Source of the DNA: Salirhabdus salicampi
Lineage (GTDB): Bacteria; Bacillota; Bacilli; Bacillales; Alkalibacillaceae
Assembly: GCF_024259515.1 (NCBI RefSeq)
Contig: NZ_JANBWE010000002.1
Coordinates: 620,001-684,000, forward strand
Length of the DNA: 64,000 nucleotides
Direction of reading: 5' to 3'
Position numbers and translations under genes: made by a program. Positions 56,144-64,000 of this stretch are shown here, piece by piece. Positions within the stretch are counted from its first letter, which is position 1. Every line of letters starts with the position of its first letter. The notes below the pieces were generated by a model. That model searched no databases, was not told where the DNA came from, and saw only the letters and a program-made list of their open reading frames with translations.

Positions 56144-56776
56144 CTAGGTTAATTTCATAAATCCGATAAAAATCAAAATTATGCCTGGGAAAAAAGCAAC
56201 TTTATCGACCCAGCTCCATTTTGAAAAAAACTTACCAAATAGCGTTCCAAACCAAAGAAATATACTTGCCATTGTAGCTGTCGTAAAAGCTGTTAACATC
56301 GGATGAAAACCGAAGATGGCCGCTCCTACTCCTGCCCCAAACGCATCCAGGGAAAGGGCTGCACCTAATAAAAACGCTTCTGCCCCTTTTATATCACCAG
56401 AACGATCCACGTCAGCAGAATTCGGGTCACGTAAAATTTGAATGATAATTCCTAGTGATTTAATTTCCCACTTCACGATAACAGGTTCCCTTTTTCTTCT
56501 GTCTTGTTCGCCTCGAACTACTTGGTATATGACCCACGCTCCTATTATGACAAACAATACGCCGCCAATTATATCGGCAATATGCGGGGTAAAGAATGTT
56601 GCTAACTTTTCCCCCATAACCATTGCAGTTAAAAATACAAGTGCTGTTACAACACCTATATATATTATCGATTTTAAGGGAATTCGAACTTTGCGGAGAC
56701 CAAATGTAAAGCCTGCTGTAAAACTGTCTAAGCTAATGGCGAAACTTAGTAATAACAACATCAAATACTCGACCAT
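56144..56776 (-). CDS. ytaF: Sporulation membrane protein YtaF (MntP-like)
   Basis: 210 residues with six membrane helices arranged in two halves, MntP-like: LSFAISLDSFTAGFTFGLRK (about 9-28) repeats as ALSLDAFGAGVGAAIFG (about 139-155), with the conserved Asp in each. A charged central loop carries RGEQDRRKREP. Annotated as a sporulation protein in the family; a cation transport role is an inference. ATG 56776 has AGGAGGGGG, which is part of a strong hairpin, and a sigma-K-like promoter lies at 56807-56834. It follows mutM and precedes coaE. Confidence 0.92.
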   Translation of the reverse strand: MVEYLMLLLLSFAISLDSFTAGFTFGLRKVRIPLKSIIYIGVVTALVFLTAMVMGEKLATFFTPHIADIIGGVLFVIIGAWVIYQVVRGEQDRRKREPVIVKWEIKSLGIIIQILRDPNSADVDRSGDIKGAEAFLLGAALSLDAFGAGVGAAIFGFHPMLTAFTTATMASIFLWFGTLFGKFFSKWSWVDKVAFFPGIILIFIGFMKLT

Positions 56777-56781
56777 TTAGT

Positions 56782-56824
56782 AGCCCCCTCCTAAACACAT
56801 CTAGATTATTATATGGAGGGGGCT
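56782..56824 (-). promoter_or_regulatory. Hairpin that would bury the ytaF ribosome binding site
   Basis: On the minus-strand RNA, AGCCCCCTCC (56815-56824) can pair fully with GGAGGGGGCT (56782-56791), across a 23-nt loop. The second arm is the ytaF Shine-Dalgarno, six bases from the ATG. On the plus strand the same element looks like a terminator with a T6 tail, but no plus-strand gene precedes it. Confidence 0.65.
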
Positions 56825-56834
56825 TTTTTCCTGT
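56807..56834 (-). promoter_or_regulatory. Candidate sigma-K promoter of ytaF
   Basis: Minus strand AC (56833-56834), 17 bases, CATATAATA (56807-56815), fitting AC-N16/17-CATAnnnTA. The start would be near 56800, inside the loop of the hairpin, so the mRNA would lack the arm that blocks the ribosome binding site. Confidence 0.5.
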
Positions 56835-56850
56835 GCTTATACCTAGATGA

Positions 56851-57681
56851 TTATTTTATAGGTTGACATTGTTCACAATAATGTGTTCCACGCCCGCCTA
56901 CTTTCATCTTATGAATAACGGAATGACAAACTTTACAATATTCATCTTTTCTACCGTATACATATAACTGTAATTGGAATAATCCAATATCTCCATGGCT
57001 ATTCACATAGGAACGTATCGTTGTTCCTCCTGCTTTAATTGCATCGGATAATGTGTTAATAATAGCCGTCCGTAACGTTTCACACTGTTCGTAACGCAGT
57101 TGATTTCCTGCTACTAAAGGATGGATTCCACTACGAAATAATGCTTCGTCAACATAAATGTTTCCTAATCCTGTAACAACCGACTGATCTAATAGGACAT
57201 TTTTGATTACCCTTGTTGTGTTTTGACATTTTCCATATAAATAGTCCGATGTAAAACTTTCATCGAAAGGTTCCGGACCTAGCTTATGTAAGGGTGGATG
57301 AAGCAGTTCCTCCCCTTTTGGATAAAGGTGAAACGTCCCGAACTTTCGCACATCTTTATATCTCAGCTCTGATCCGTCCTGGAATCGAAACACGACATGG
57401 GTATGTTGATCAACAACACCCCCATGGTCATATAATCCGTATTTCCCTTCCATTCTTAAGTGTGAAATTAATACATCGTCATCCAAATAAAACAATAAAA
57501 ACTTTCCTCTTCTTCCGATGTCCCGGATTGTTTGTCCTTTTAACCTTAAGGCAAACGTCTCCTGATCATCAGGATGCTTGACCATTTTCGGCCAATAGAA
57601 ATCTGTTTCCTTTATGGTTTTACCAACCACAAGTTGCTGCAATGTACGTCTAACCGTTTCTACTTCTGGTAATTCCGGCAT
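56851..57681 (-). CDS. mutM: Formamidopyrimidine-DNA glycosylase
   Basis: Removes 8-oxoguanine and FapyG, with AP lyase activity. 276 residues: catalytic PELPEVETV (Pro2, Glu3), the Lys in VLISHLRMEGKYG (about Lys60), helix-two-turn-helix QSVVTGLGNIYVDEALFRSGIHP (landmarks 168-190), and a C-terminal zinc finger CKVCHSVI...CEQCQ (about 247-273). ATG 57681 is 12 bases after polA, so polA-mutM are co-transcribed. Confidence 0.97.
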   Translation of the reverse strand: MPELPEVETVRRTLQQLVVGKTIKETDFYWPKMVKHPDDQETFALRLKGQTIRDIGRRGKFLLFYLDDDVLISHLRMEGKYGLYDHGGVVDQHTHVVFRFQDGSELRYKDVRKFGTFHLYPKGEELLHPPLHKLGPEPFDESFTSDYLYGKCQNTTRVIKNVLLDQSVVTGLGNIYVDEALFRSGIHPLVAGNQLRYEQCETLRTAIINTLSDAIKAGGTTIRSYVNSHGDIGLFQLQLYVYGRKDEYCKVCHSVIHKMKVGGRGTHYCEQCQPIK

Positions 57682-57693
57682 TGTTGTCGCTCC

Positions 57694-60327
57694 TTACTTC
57701 GCATCATACCAAGTATCACCGTATGAATAATCTACTTGTAATGGTACTTGTAAATCAACAGCATGTTCCATGACTTCGGACACTACTTTTTGTAATTGTT
57801 CAATCTCATGTTTCGGTGCTTCAATGATTAGTTCATCATGTACTTGTAATAACATTTTCGCCTCAAAATGCTCTTCTTTTAATCGTCTCGCTAAATCAAT
57901 CATCGCTTTTTTAATAATATCAGCGGCACTGCCTTGGATAGGTGTATTCATCGCCGTTCGTTCAGCGAAGCTTCTTCGATTAAAGTTCCGACTCGTAATC
58001 TCAGGTAAGTATCTTCTTCGATTCATGATTGTCGTAACATAACCTGTTTGTTTCGCCTGTTGAACGACGTTATCCATATATTGTTTAACACCTGGAAAGC
58101 TTTCGAAATATTTATCGATAAACATTTGGGCTTCTTTACGTGATATACCTAAGCTTTGACTTAACCCGTAATCACTAATGCCATAAACAATCCCGAAGTT
58201 AACAGCCTTCGCTTGACGACGCATATCAGACGTTACATCTGACTCCTCAACATTAAACACATCCATAGCAGTTTTTGTATGTATGTCCATGTTGTTACGG
58301 AAAGCAGATATTAATTTTTCGTCACCAGCAATATGTGCTAACACTCGGAGCTCAATTTGTGAATAATCTCCGGCAAAGATGACCCAATCTTTATGGGTCG
58401 GTATGAAGGCTTGGCGAATCTTTCTTCCTTCCTCTAACCGAATTGGAATGTTTTGTAGGTTAGGGTCAGTTGAACTAAGGCGTCCTGTTTGTGTTAATGC
58501 TTGATTAAACATTGTGTGAATACGATTATCCTTTTGGTCGACAACCTTTAATAACCCTTCAATATACGTTGACTGGAGTTTGCCTAATTGTCGATATAGT
58601 AAGATATTAGCTACGATCTCATGTTTATCTTTTAATTGCTCTAACACATCAGCAGATGTAGAATATCCTGTCTTTGTCTTCTTAATAACCGGCAAATGTA
58701 ATTTTTCAAATAAAATTTCACCTAGTTGTTTTGGGGAGTTAATATTAAACGACTGTCCAGCTAGCGCAAAAATGTCTGTTTCAATTTTAGCTAACCGTTC
58801 CTTTAATTCTTCACCCATTTTTGATAAACGATCCACATCTAATTGAACACCGTAATGTTCCATCTCCCCTAATATAACAGCAAGGGGTAATTCCAATTCT
58901 TCATATAACGATAATTGTTCATTTTGTTGTAGCTGTTCCATCATCGGCTCTCTTAACCGTTTTAATTTATCTGCTTTACGAAGTACGTGTTGAGATAAGA
59001 CATCAAGTTCTGGTACTTTTTGCTTTACACCTTTCCCGTATACTTCCTCATCAAAGGCTATATCCTGTTCATTCATTCTGTGACTTATAGATGGAATATC
59101 ATGATTATTTTCAGAAGGATTGATTAAGTACGAAGCTAATAAAAGGTCAAATGTAATACCTCTCAATTTAATTCCGTACCTTTGCAACGCAACGGTAGTT
59201 TTTTTTGCATCAAATACATACTTTTCTTTTGTCTCATCTTCCGCCCATGTTTTAAATTGATTTGAATTTACGGCATCCTTTGCTTTTATAAAGTAATTTC
59301 CTTTTTCATTAGCAATTCCAAACCCTAATACTTCCCCATAATGGTAATTTTCGGCTAACATTTCTAACACGAAACCATCTTTTCCAGTAAACATATCTTC
59401 CGTCACATCTTTGACTACCGTTACTTCAATATCTTCTATTTCTTCTGTGACAGTTTCCTCACTACCTGTAATTCGGGACATTAAAGATTGAAAACCTAAA
59501 TCTTTAAACAACTCAAGGACTTTCCGTTGGTCATATCCGTTATATGTAATATCTTCTACCTTTACAGTAATTGGTGATTGTCGTTCAATCGTAACGAGCT
59601 GTTTACTCATAAATGCTTCATCTTTATGATTTTCTAATTTTTCCTTTAATTTCTTTCCACTTACTTCATCTAAATTGGTATAAAGATTTTCTAGCGTACC
59701 AAATTGTGTTAGCAACTTAACAGCCGTTTTTTCACCAACACCAGGTACACCTGGTATATTGTCAGAGTTATCCCCCATTAACGCTTTCATGTCAATAACT
59801 TGTTCTGGTTTAATACCATACTTTTCCTCTAAATGCTGGGGATTATATGTTTCTACCGTAGTAATACCTTTTTTCGTTAATGTTACGTCAACCTTATCAT
59901 CAACGAGTTGAAGTAAATCTTTATCACCAGATATTACTTTTACATCCATCTGTTCCTTTTTTCCAAATCGACTCATCGTTCCAATAATATCATCTGCTTC
60001 ATACTGTTCTAATTCGTAATGCGGAACTTGAAACGCAGATAATAATTCTTTTACAAGCGGGAATTGTTCCGATAGTTCTGGTGGCGTTTTTTGTCTGCCA
60101 CCTTTATATTCCTTATATGTGTCGTGACGAAAGGTTGTCTTCCCTGCATCAAACGCAACTAACAAGTGTGATGGTTTTTCTTCCTCTAAAATTTTTAACA
60201 ACATTGTTGTAAATCCATAAACCGCGTTTGTATAGACCCCTTTATCATTATTTAGTAACGGTAAAGCAAAAAATGCCCGATATAAAATACTGTTTCCATC
60301 TATTAATACCATTTTGCCGTTCGACAT
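57694..60327 (-). CDS. polA: DNA polymerase I
   Basis: 877 residues: N-terminal 5' nuclease (about 1-290), a 3'-5' exonuclease-like domain (about 300-465) and the polymerase domain with motif A DYSQIELRVLAH, motif B RRQAKAVNFGIVYG and motif C QVHDELIIEAP. The middle domain reads FVLEMLAEN where an active exonuclease has a D-x-E, so proofreading is lost, as in B. subtilis and Geobacillus Pol I. ATG 60327 follows AAAGGGGTG. Confidence 0.97.
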   Translation of the reverse strand: MSNGKMVLIDGNSILYRAFFALPLLNNDKGVYTNAVYGFTTMLLKILEEEKPSHLLVAFDAGKTTFRHDTYKEYKGGRQKTPPELSEQFPLVKELLSAFQVPHYELEQYEADDIIGTMSRFGKKEQMDVKVISGDKDLLQLVDDKVDVTLTKKGITTVETYNPQHLEEKYGIKPEQVIDMKALMGDNSDNIPGVPGVGEKTAVKLLTQFGTLENLYTNLDEVSGKKLKEKLENHKDEAFMSKQLVTIERQSPITVKVEDITYNGYDQRKVLELFKDLGFQSLMSRITGSEETVTEEIEDIEVTVVKDVTEDMFTGKDGFVLEMLAENYHYGEVLGFGIANEKGNYFIKAKDAVNSNQFKTWAEDETKEKYVFDAKKTTVALQRYGIKLRGITFDLLLASYLINPSENNHDIPSISHRMNEQDIAFDEEVYGKGVKQKVPELDVLSQHVLRKADKLKRLREPMMEQLQQNEQLSLYEELELPLAVILGEMEHYGVQLDVDRLSKMGEELKERLAKIETDIFALAGQSFNINSPKQLGEILFEKLHLPVIKKTKTGYSTSADVLEQLKDKHEIVANILLYRQLGKLQSTYIEGLLKVVDQKDNRIHTMFNQALTQTGRLSSTDPNLQNIPIRLEEGRKIRQAFIPTHKDWVIFAGDYSQIELRVLAHIAGDEKLISAFRNNMDIHTKTAMDVFNVEESDVTSDMRRQAKAVNFGIVYGISDYGLSQSLGISRKEAQMFIDKYFESFPGVKQYMDNVVQQAKQTGYVTTIMNRRRYLPEITSRNFNRRSFAERTAMNTPIQGSAADIIKKAMIDLARRLKEEHFEAKMLLQVHDELIIEAPKHEIEQLQKVVSEVMEHAVDLQVPLQVDYSYGDTWYDAK

Positions 60328-60351
60328 AAAATGCACCCCTTTATTTCCCAG

Positions 60352-60416
60352 GTAATAAAAATACAGACGTTCTCCTTCTATTTTAGCATTTTCGCCATAG
60401 AAGGAAAAACGTCTGT
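60352..60416 (-). terminator. hflKC terminator
   Basis: Nine-base outer arms ACAGACGTT / AACGTCTGT (60363-60371, 60408-60416) and an inner stem CCTTCTAT/ATAGAAGG; ATTTTTATT follows on the minus strand. Confidence 0.8.
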
Positions 60417-60421
60417 CGTTG

Positions 60422-61348
60422 TTATTCGAAATAACCTAACAATATTTTTGCATATGGAGAGTCGTGTGGAATGACAATAGTTGTTTTTCCATCAATTGTT
60501 TTCTCATATGATTGCAATGTTCGATATAAACGATAAAAATCCGCATCTTTTTCAAACGATTCATTATAAATCTGGGCAGCTTCCTGCTCACCCTCTGATC
60601 GTATTTCGGCTGCCTCCGCTTCTGCCGTTGAAATCATTTCAGTCACTTGTCGATCAGTTTGGGCAATGATTCTGTTTTTCTCAGCATCCCCTTTTGACAA
60701 GTATTCCTGCGCTTTTGAGTCCCGCTCGGAAATCATTCTTTGGTATACGGATTTCTCGTTGTCATCTGGTAAATCCGTCCGTTTAATTCGAACGTCACTC
60801 ACTTGAGCACCATAATTATTTAATTCAAGCAACTCATTTACCGTATCGGTCACTCTTTCGTTTAAGCTAGTTCGGGAAGTTGCCTCATCATTGATAATTT
60901 GTTCATATTCCATGCTTCCTAATTCTGCACGAATAATAGAGAAGATAAATTCTCCCATACGAGCTTCAGCATTAGCGACCGTTTTCGCATTATTTATTAA
61001 TTGGGTCGGATCTGTAATATACCAAACTGCATAATTATCTATAATAATACGCTTTTTATCTAATGTGTTAATTTCCTGCTGATCCATATCATAGACCATT
61101 TTTTTATTTGGCATCACCGTTACGCTTTGAATAAATGGAGCTTTCATATATAAACCTGGGTCCTTTTCAATACGTACAACTTCACCAAATTGTCTAACGA
61201 CCTTATATTCGCCTTGTTTGACAATAAAGAGGCTGCCTAACAGAATGACTAACAGCAATATTAGAGCTAAAATGGTTATTCCTAACTTTACATACTTTTT
61301 AAATTCTACTGGATTTTTCGTCTTCATTTCAAAAATATTATCACTCAT
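60422..61348 (-). CDS. hflC: Band-7/SPFH membrane protein HflC
   Basis: 308 residues: a membrane helix (about 22-45), an SPFH domain starting VKQGEYKVVRQFGEVV (about 48-63), and a coiled coil (SERDSKAQEYLSKGDAEKNRIIAQT, landmark 205-229) before the C-terminus. With HflK it forms a large membrane assembly that surrounds and restrains FtsH. ATG 61348 is two bases after the hflK stop. B. subtilis lacks this pair to my knowledge, so its presence marks a different lineage. Confidence 0.92.
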   Translation of the reverse strand: MSDNIFEMKTKNPVEFKKYVKLGITILALILLLVILLGSLFIVKQGEYKVVRQFGEVVRIEKDPGLYMKAPFIQSVTVMPNKKMVYDMDQQEINTLDKKRIIIDNYAVWYITDPTQLINNAKTVANAEARMGEFIFSIIRAELGSMEYEQIINDEATSRTSLNERVTDTVNELLELNNYGAQVSDVRIKRTDLPDDNEKSVYQRMISERDSKAQEYLSKGDAEKNRIIAQTDRQVTEMISTAEAEAAEIRSEGEQEAAQIYNESFEKDADFYRLYRTLQSYEKTIDGKTTIVIPHDSPYAKILLGYFE

Positions 61349-61350
61349 TG

Positions 61351-62280
61351 TTACTGGCCACCCCCTTGTTGTCTCGGTTGGTTCTGGTTAAGAGGAAAAT
61401 ATTTCACAGTATCTCCATCTTCACTCATCATATAAATTTGCGCATTAGGTAATACACGTTCTAACGTTTCAATGTAAAGGCGTTCTCTTGTAAGGGATGG
61501 TGATTTTTCATACTCTTCATATATTGCATTAAAATTCGCCACATCACCTTTCGCCTTTTGAATACGCGCTACCTTATCACCTTCGGCCCGGGAGATAATA
61601 GCATCTTTCTCTCCTAATGCCTCTTCTAATTTTTGGTTTTCATACTTTCTCGCTTCGTTAATTTTCGTGTTCATCATTTCACGGGCATCTGTCACATTTG
61701 TAAATGCTTTTCGGACTTCTTCATTAGGTAAATCTACTTCTTGCAATTTCACATCGACGACTGAAATCCCGATGTCATACGTTTGAATTAAATTTGTTAA
61801 CGAGTTTCGTACGTCATTTTCAATGACTGCTTTCCCTGATGTTAAAGCGTCATCAATTTTCGATGAACCAATGATTCCACGAAGGGAGGCTGATGTAGCG
61901 TTCATCAAAACATGCTCTGGATCCGTAGAATTATATAAGTATTTTTCGGGCTCTGTAATTCTCCATTGGACGACTAAATCAGCCATAACAATGTTTTCGT
62001 CACCTGTAATCATTTTAATGACAGCATCATCTTCCCCATCAGGATTATAGCCAAAATCTAAACTAAATGTTTCTTCTGGTAAAATTTCTACCTCTTGAAT
62101 AGGCCATGGTAATTTAAAATGCAATCCAGATTGGGTAATAGTATCTTTTGGGTCCCCAAATGTAATAACGACTGCTTGTTCAGATTCATCCACGGTATAC
62201 CAGCTTGTAGCTGCCGTTACCCCTAATAAAAGTAGGATAACTGTTAAACCCGACCATATATAAATTTGTTTTAAGTTCAT
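61351..62280 (-). CDS. hflK: Band-7/SPFH membrane protein HflK
   Basis: 309 residues: N-terminal membrane helix (about 8-27), SPFH domain opening VDESEQAVVITFGDPK (about 30-45), the HflK-typical DVKLQEVDLPNEEVRKAFTNVTDARE segment (landmarks 183-208), a coiled coil and a Gln/Pro-rich tail. It lacks the long glycine-rich N-terminal region of enterobacterial HflK. First gene of hflKC, with a leader of about 80 bases after the phoR terminator. Confidence 0.93.
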   Translation of the reverse strand: MNLKQIYIWSGLTVILLLLGVTAATSWYTVDESEQAVVITFGDPKDTITQSGLHFKLPWPIQEVEILPEETFSLDFGYNPDGEDDAVIKMITGDENIVMADLVVQWRITEPEKYLYNSTDPEHVLMNATSASLRGIIGSSKIDDALTSGKAVIENDVRNSLTNLIQTYDIGISVVDVKLQEVDLPNEEVRKAFTNVTDAREMMNTKINEARKYENQKLEEALGEKDAIISRAEGDKVARIQKAKGDVANFNAIYEEYEKSPSLTRERLYIETLERVLPNAQIYMMSEDGDTVKYFPLNQNQPRQQGGGQ

Positions 62281-62351
62281 GCTCTCGTATTTCCCCCTCT
62301 TTTCTTTCTATTACAGTACCTTAACGATAACACAATCTAGTACATTACAAA

Positions 62352-62387
62352 ATAAAAAAAATACGGAAGCGAATAGATCACTCCCGT
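62352..62387 (-). terminator. phoR terminator
   Basis: Stem between ACGGAAGCGA and TCACTCCCGT (62363-62387, with G-U pairs on the minus strand) followed by ATTTTTTTTAT on the minus strand. Confidence 0.65.
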
Positions 62388-62468
62388 ACAATAGAATCCA
62401 AACCTTGGATGAAAGGTTTTACATGTAACATGTTACCAAACATAACCATTTATTTCGTTAACGCAATA

Positions 62469-64000
62469 TTAAGCTTTTGTAAATTTTTTCTCAAAACGAA
62501 TAATAAAAGTCGTGCCTTCATCCACTTTACTTTCTACTTCAATTTCCCCGTCATGTGCTTCAACGATATGCTTAACAATTGCTAAGCCTAGTCCAGTTCC
62601 ACCTGAGTTTCTACTTCGTGCTTTATCGACCCGATAAAAACGCTCAAATATTCTAGGAATGTCTTCGCTCGGTATACCAATTCCCGTATCCTTCACACTA
62701 ATTTCTATATTGTTATCCAGTTGTTGGACATTAATATACACTTTTCCATACTTAGGCGTGTATTGTATAGCATTTGAAATGATATTTAATAACAGCTGTT
62801 TTATTCTTGGGGCATCTCCCATAAAAGTTGCATCTTTATCAAGATTTGTCTCTAGTGATACTTGCTTTTCTTGATAAATATGTTCAACTAACTGCAAAAT
62901 ATCCTCTACTAGTCTTGCTGGTCGTACTTCTTCTTTTATTAAATGAAACTCATCTTTTTCTAATTTTGATAACTCTAGTAAATCGTGAATGAGCAATTGA
63001 AGCCTTCTGCTTTCTTTGTAAATAATTGACAGAAATTGTTCTAACGTATTCGGGTCTTTATGAGCACCTTCAAGTAATGTTTCAGCAAACCCTTTTATAG
63101 AAGTAATTGGTGTTTTCAGTTCATGAGATACATTGGCGACAAAATCTTTACGCATTTCCTCTAACCGTTTCATGTCGGTTACGTCATGAAAGGCTAGAAC
63201 CACACCTTTCCATACCTTTGAATCATTTTGAATTGGAGAAGCAAACACTTTAAAATATTTTCGTTCAATTCCCATCGGAATGACAACGGTTTTTACAATT
63301 CGGTCTTCCGTCATGAAGACGTCTCGAACAATTTCATGGATTTGTTCGTTTGTGACAGCTTCATAGTACAAAAAACCGACATAGGAGTCTGCTTTCCCTT
63401 TAAAATGTTCTAAAAATGTTCGATTCACCAAATGGATATACCCCTTGCCGTCTACCAGCATAAGACCACTATCTGTATTATCAACAACAGCTTGGAGGCG
63501 ATCATTTTGTACTTCATTTTGAATCGACATTTCCATTAAATTTCGGGCTAATGAATTAATGGTAACGGATAACTCTCCAACCTCACCGTAATTCATTTCA
63601 TACATTCGTGCATTGTAATTACCGTTAGCTAATTTCATTAATACATGTGAAGCATTTCGTACCGGTTTCACGTAGTTTTTTACGATATTGTAAATGATTA
63701 AAAAGATAACAAGGATTGCAACTAGTAATGTTGCACCAACCAATATCCATATGTTTTTTGTAATACTTCCGATTGTACTTACAGGAATTAGAAAGATAAA
63801 CCGGCCATCATTAAGTTCGGTTGTAAAAGGGTAATAGTAAACTCCGTTCTTTAACGTTCCCCTTGCATCTCCAGTATTTGTTGTCATTTCCGTTTTAACA
63901 AAATGTATGATGTCTTCTTTTTCATTACTCGTAACATGTAACACATTGTCAATTGTATGTAGTGGGACATTGTTATGCTCATCTACGTAAATAAGCCCCA
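62469..64000 (-). CDS. phoR: Sensor histidine kinase PhoR, N-terminus beyond window
   Basis: Phosphate-starvation sensor kinase partner of PhoP. About 510 residues are visible. The frame stays open to base 64000 (GLIYVDEHNNVPLH...), so the apparent GTG start at 63944 is internal. Order: end of an extracytoplasmic PAS-like domain, membrane helix (near 63670-63740), HAMP, PAS domain, H-box FVANVSHELKTPITSIKGF, N-box NIISNAIQYTPK, G1 DTGIGIP, F-box RIFERFYRVDKARS and G2 GGTGLGLAIVKHI. polA is normally next; here hflKC intervenes. Confidence 0.92.
   Translation of the reverse strand, partial: GLIYVDEHNNVPLHTIDNVLHVTSNEKEDIIHFVKTEMTTNTGDARGTLKNGVYYYPFTTELNDGRFIFLIPVSTIGSITKNIWILVGATLLVAILVIFLIIYNIVKNYVKPVRNASHVLMKLANGNYNARMYEMNYGEVGELSVTINSLARNLMEMSIQNEVQNDRLQAVVDNTDSGLMLVDGKGYIHLVNRTFLEHFKGKADSYVGFLYYEAVTNEQIHEIVRDVFMTEDRIVKTVVIPMGIERKYFKVFASPIQNDSKVWKGVVLAFHDVTDMKRLEEMRKDFVANVSHELKTPITSIKGFAETLLEGAHKDPNTLEQFLSIIYKESRRLQLLIHDLLELSKLEKDEFHLIKEEVRPARLVEDILQLVEHIYQEKQVSLETNLDKDATFMGDAPRIKQLLLNIISNAIQYTPKYGKVYINVQQLDNNIEISVKDTGIGIPSEDIPRIFERFYRVDKARSRNSGGTGLGLAIVKHIVEAHDGEIEVESKVDEGTTFIIRFEKKFTKA

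Noticed and set aside
57694-60327. Damaged proofreading domain of polA as a sign of gene decay
   Set aside because: Loss of the exonuclease residues is normal in Pol I of Bacillus and Geobacillus.
63942-63944. GTG as the start of phoR
   Set aside because: The frame continues upstream to the window edge with PhoR-like residues, so the gene is truncated by the window rather than short.

Overview
The window is a 64-kb stretch of the chromosome of an endospore-forming, low-GC Gram-positive bacterium of the family Bacillaceae. This rests on gerE, gerM, sspI, lonB, ytaF and ytxC, on T-box and L20-leader regulation, and on gene order that follows the B. subtilis hemA-to-phoR segment as I remember it. 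It is not B. subtilis itself: the ilv-leu operon I would expect after ysoA is absent, a WxL-type surface-protein pair is present, hflK-hflC sits between phoR and polA, and dut and a TVP38-family gene lie in the ysdABC region. Most genes are on the minus strand. Plus-strand genes are few and short (ysxD, the WxL-interacting protein gene, yslB, rnhC, sspI, ysdB and small ORFs). No prophage, insertion sequence, CRISPR array or rRNA gene is visible.

Layout. 1-11 kb: 3' part of hemA, ysxD, ysxC, lonA, lonB, clpX, tig, ysoA (haem synthesis, ribosome assembly, protein quality control). 11-14.1 kb: accessory segment with a divergent WxL / WxL-interacting-protein pair, two small genes, and a tRNA-Gly/tRNA-Arg operon. 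14.1-19.1 kb: ysnB, rdgB, rph, gerM, racE, ysmB, gerE. 19.3-31.1 kb: carbon and energy genes: ysmA, sdhCAB, yslB, uvrC, trxA, etfA, etfB, fadB, fadR, lcfA, with a FadR-type operator on the fadR promoter. 31.2-37.4 kb: a 25-codon membrane peptide gene, mutS2, polX, cvpA, zapA, and convergent rnhC. 37.4-45.5 kb: pheT, pheS with T-box, a TrmH-family methylase, sspI, ysdC, dut, ysdB, a TVP38-family protein, ysdA. 45.5-50.7 kb: rplT, rpmI, infC (AUU start, L20 leader), two unknown small genes, thrS with T-box, ytxC. 50.8-64 kb: dnaI, dnaB, nrdR, speD, gapB, coaE, ytaF, mutM, polA, hflC, hflK and a phoR truncated at its N-terminus by the window edge.

Regulation readable from the sequence: sigma-F/G-type promoter at lonB; sigma-K-type promoters at gerE and, as a new proposal, at ytaF; a sigma-G-like -10 at sspI; consensus sigma-A promoters at tig, sdhC, fadR, infC, the tRNA pair, pheS, thrS and speD; a CcpN-like box at gapB; and an unassigned dyad over the lonA -35. 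The most interesting items are (i) a GC-rich hairpin that would bury the ytaF Shine-Dalgarno while a sigma-K-like promoter lies so that its transcript would lack the blocking arm, (ii) the minimal WxL locus whose WxL protein has a 66-residue segment ahead of its export signal, and (iii) small genes of 25 and 37 codons plus a Cys-rich 76-residue protein, each with a ribosome binding site and terminator. All names come from reading the sequences; no database search was run.
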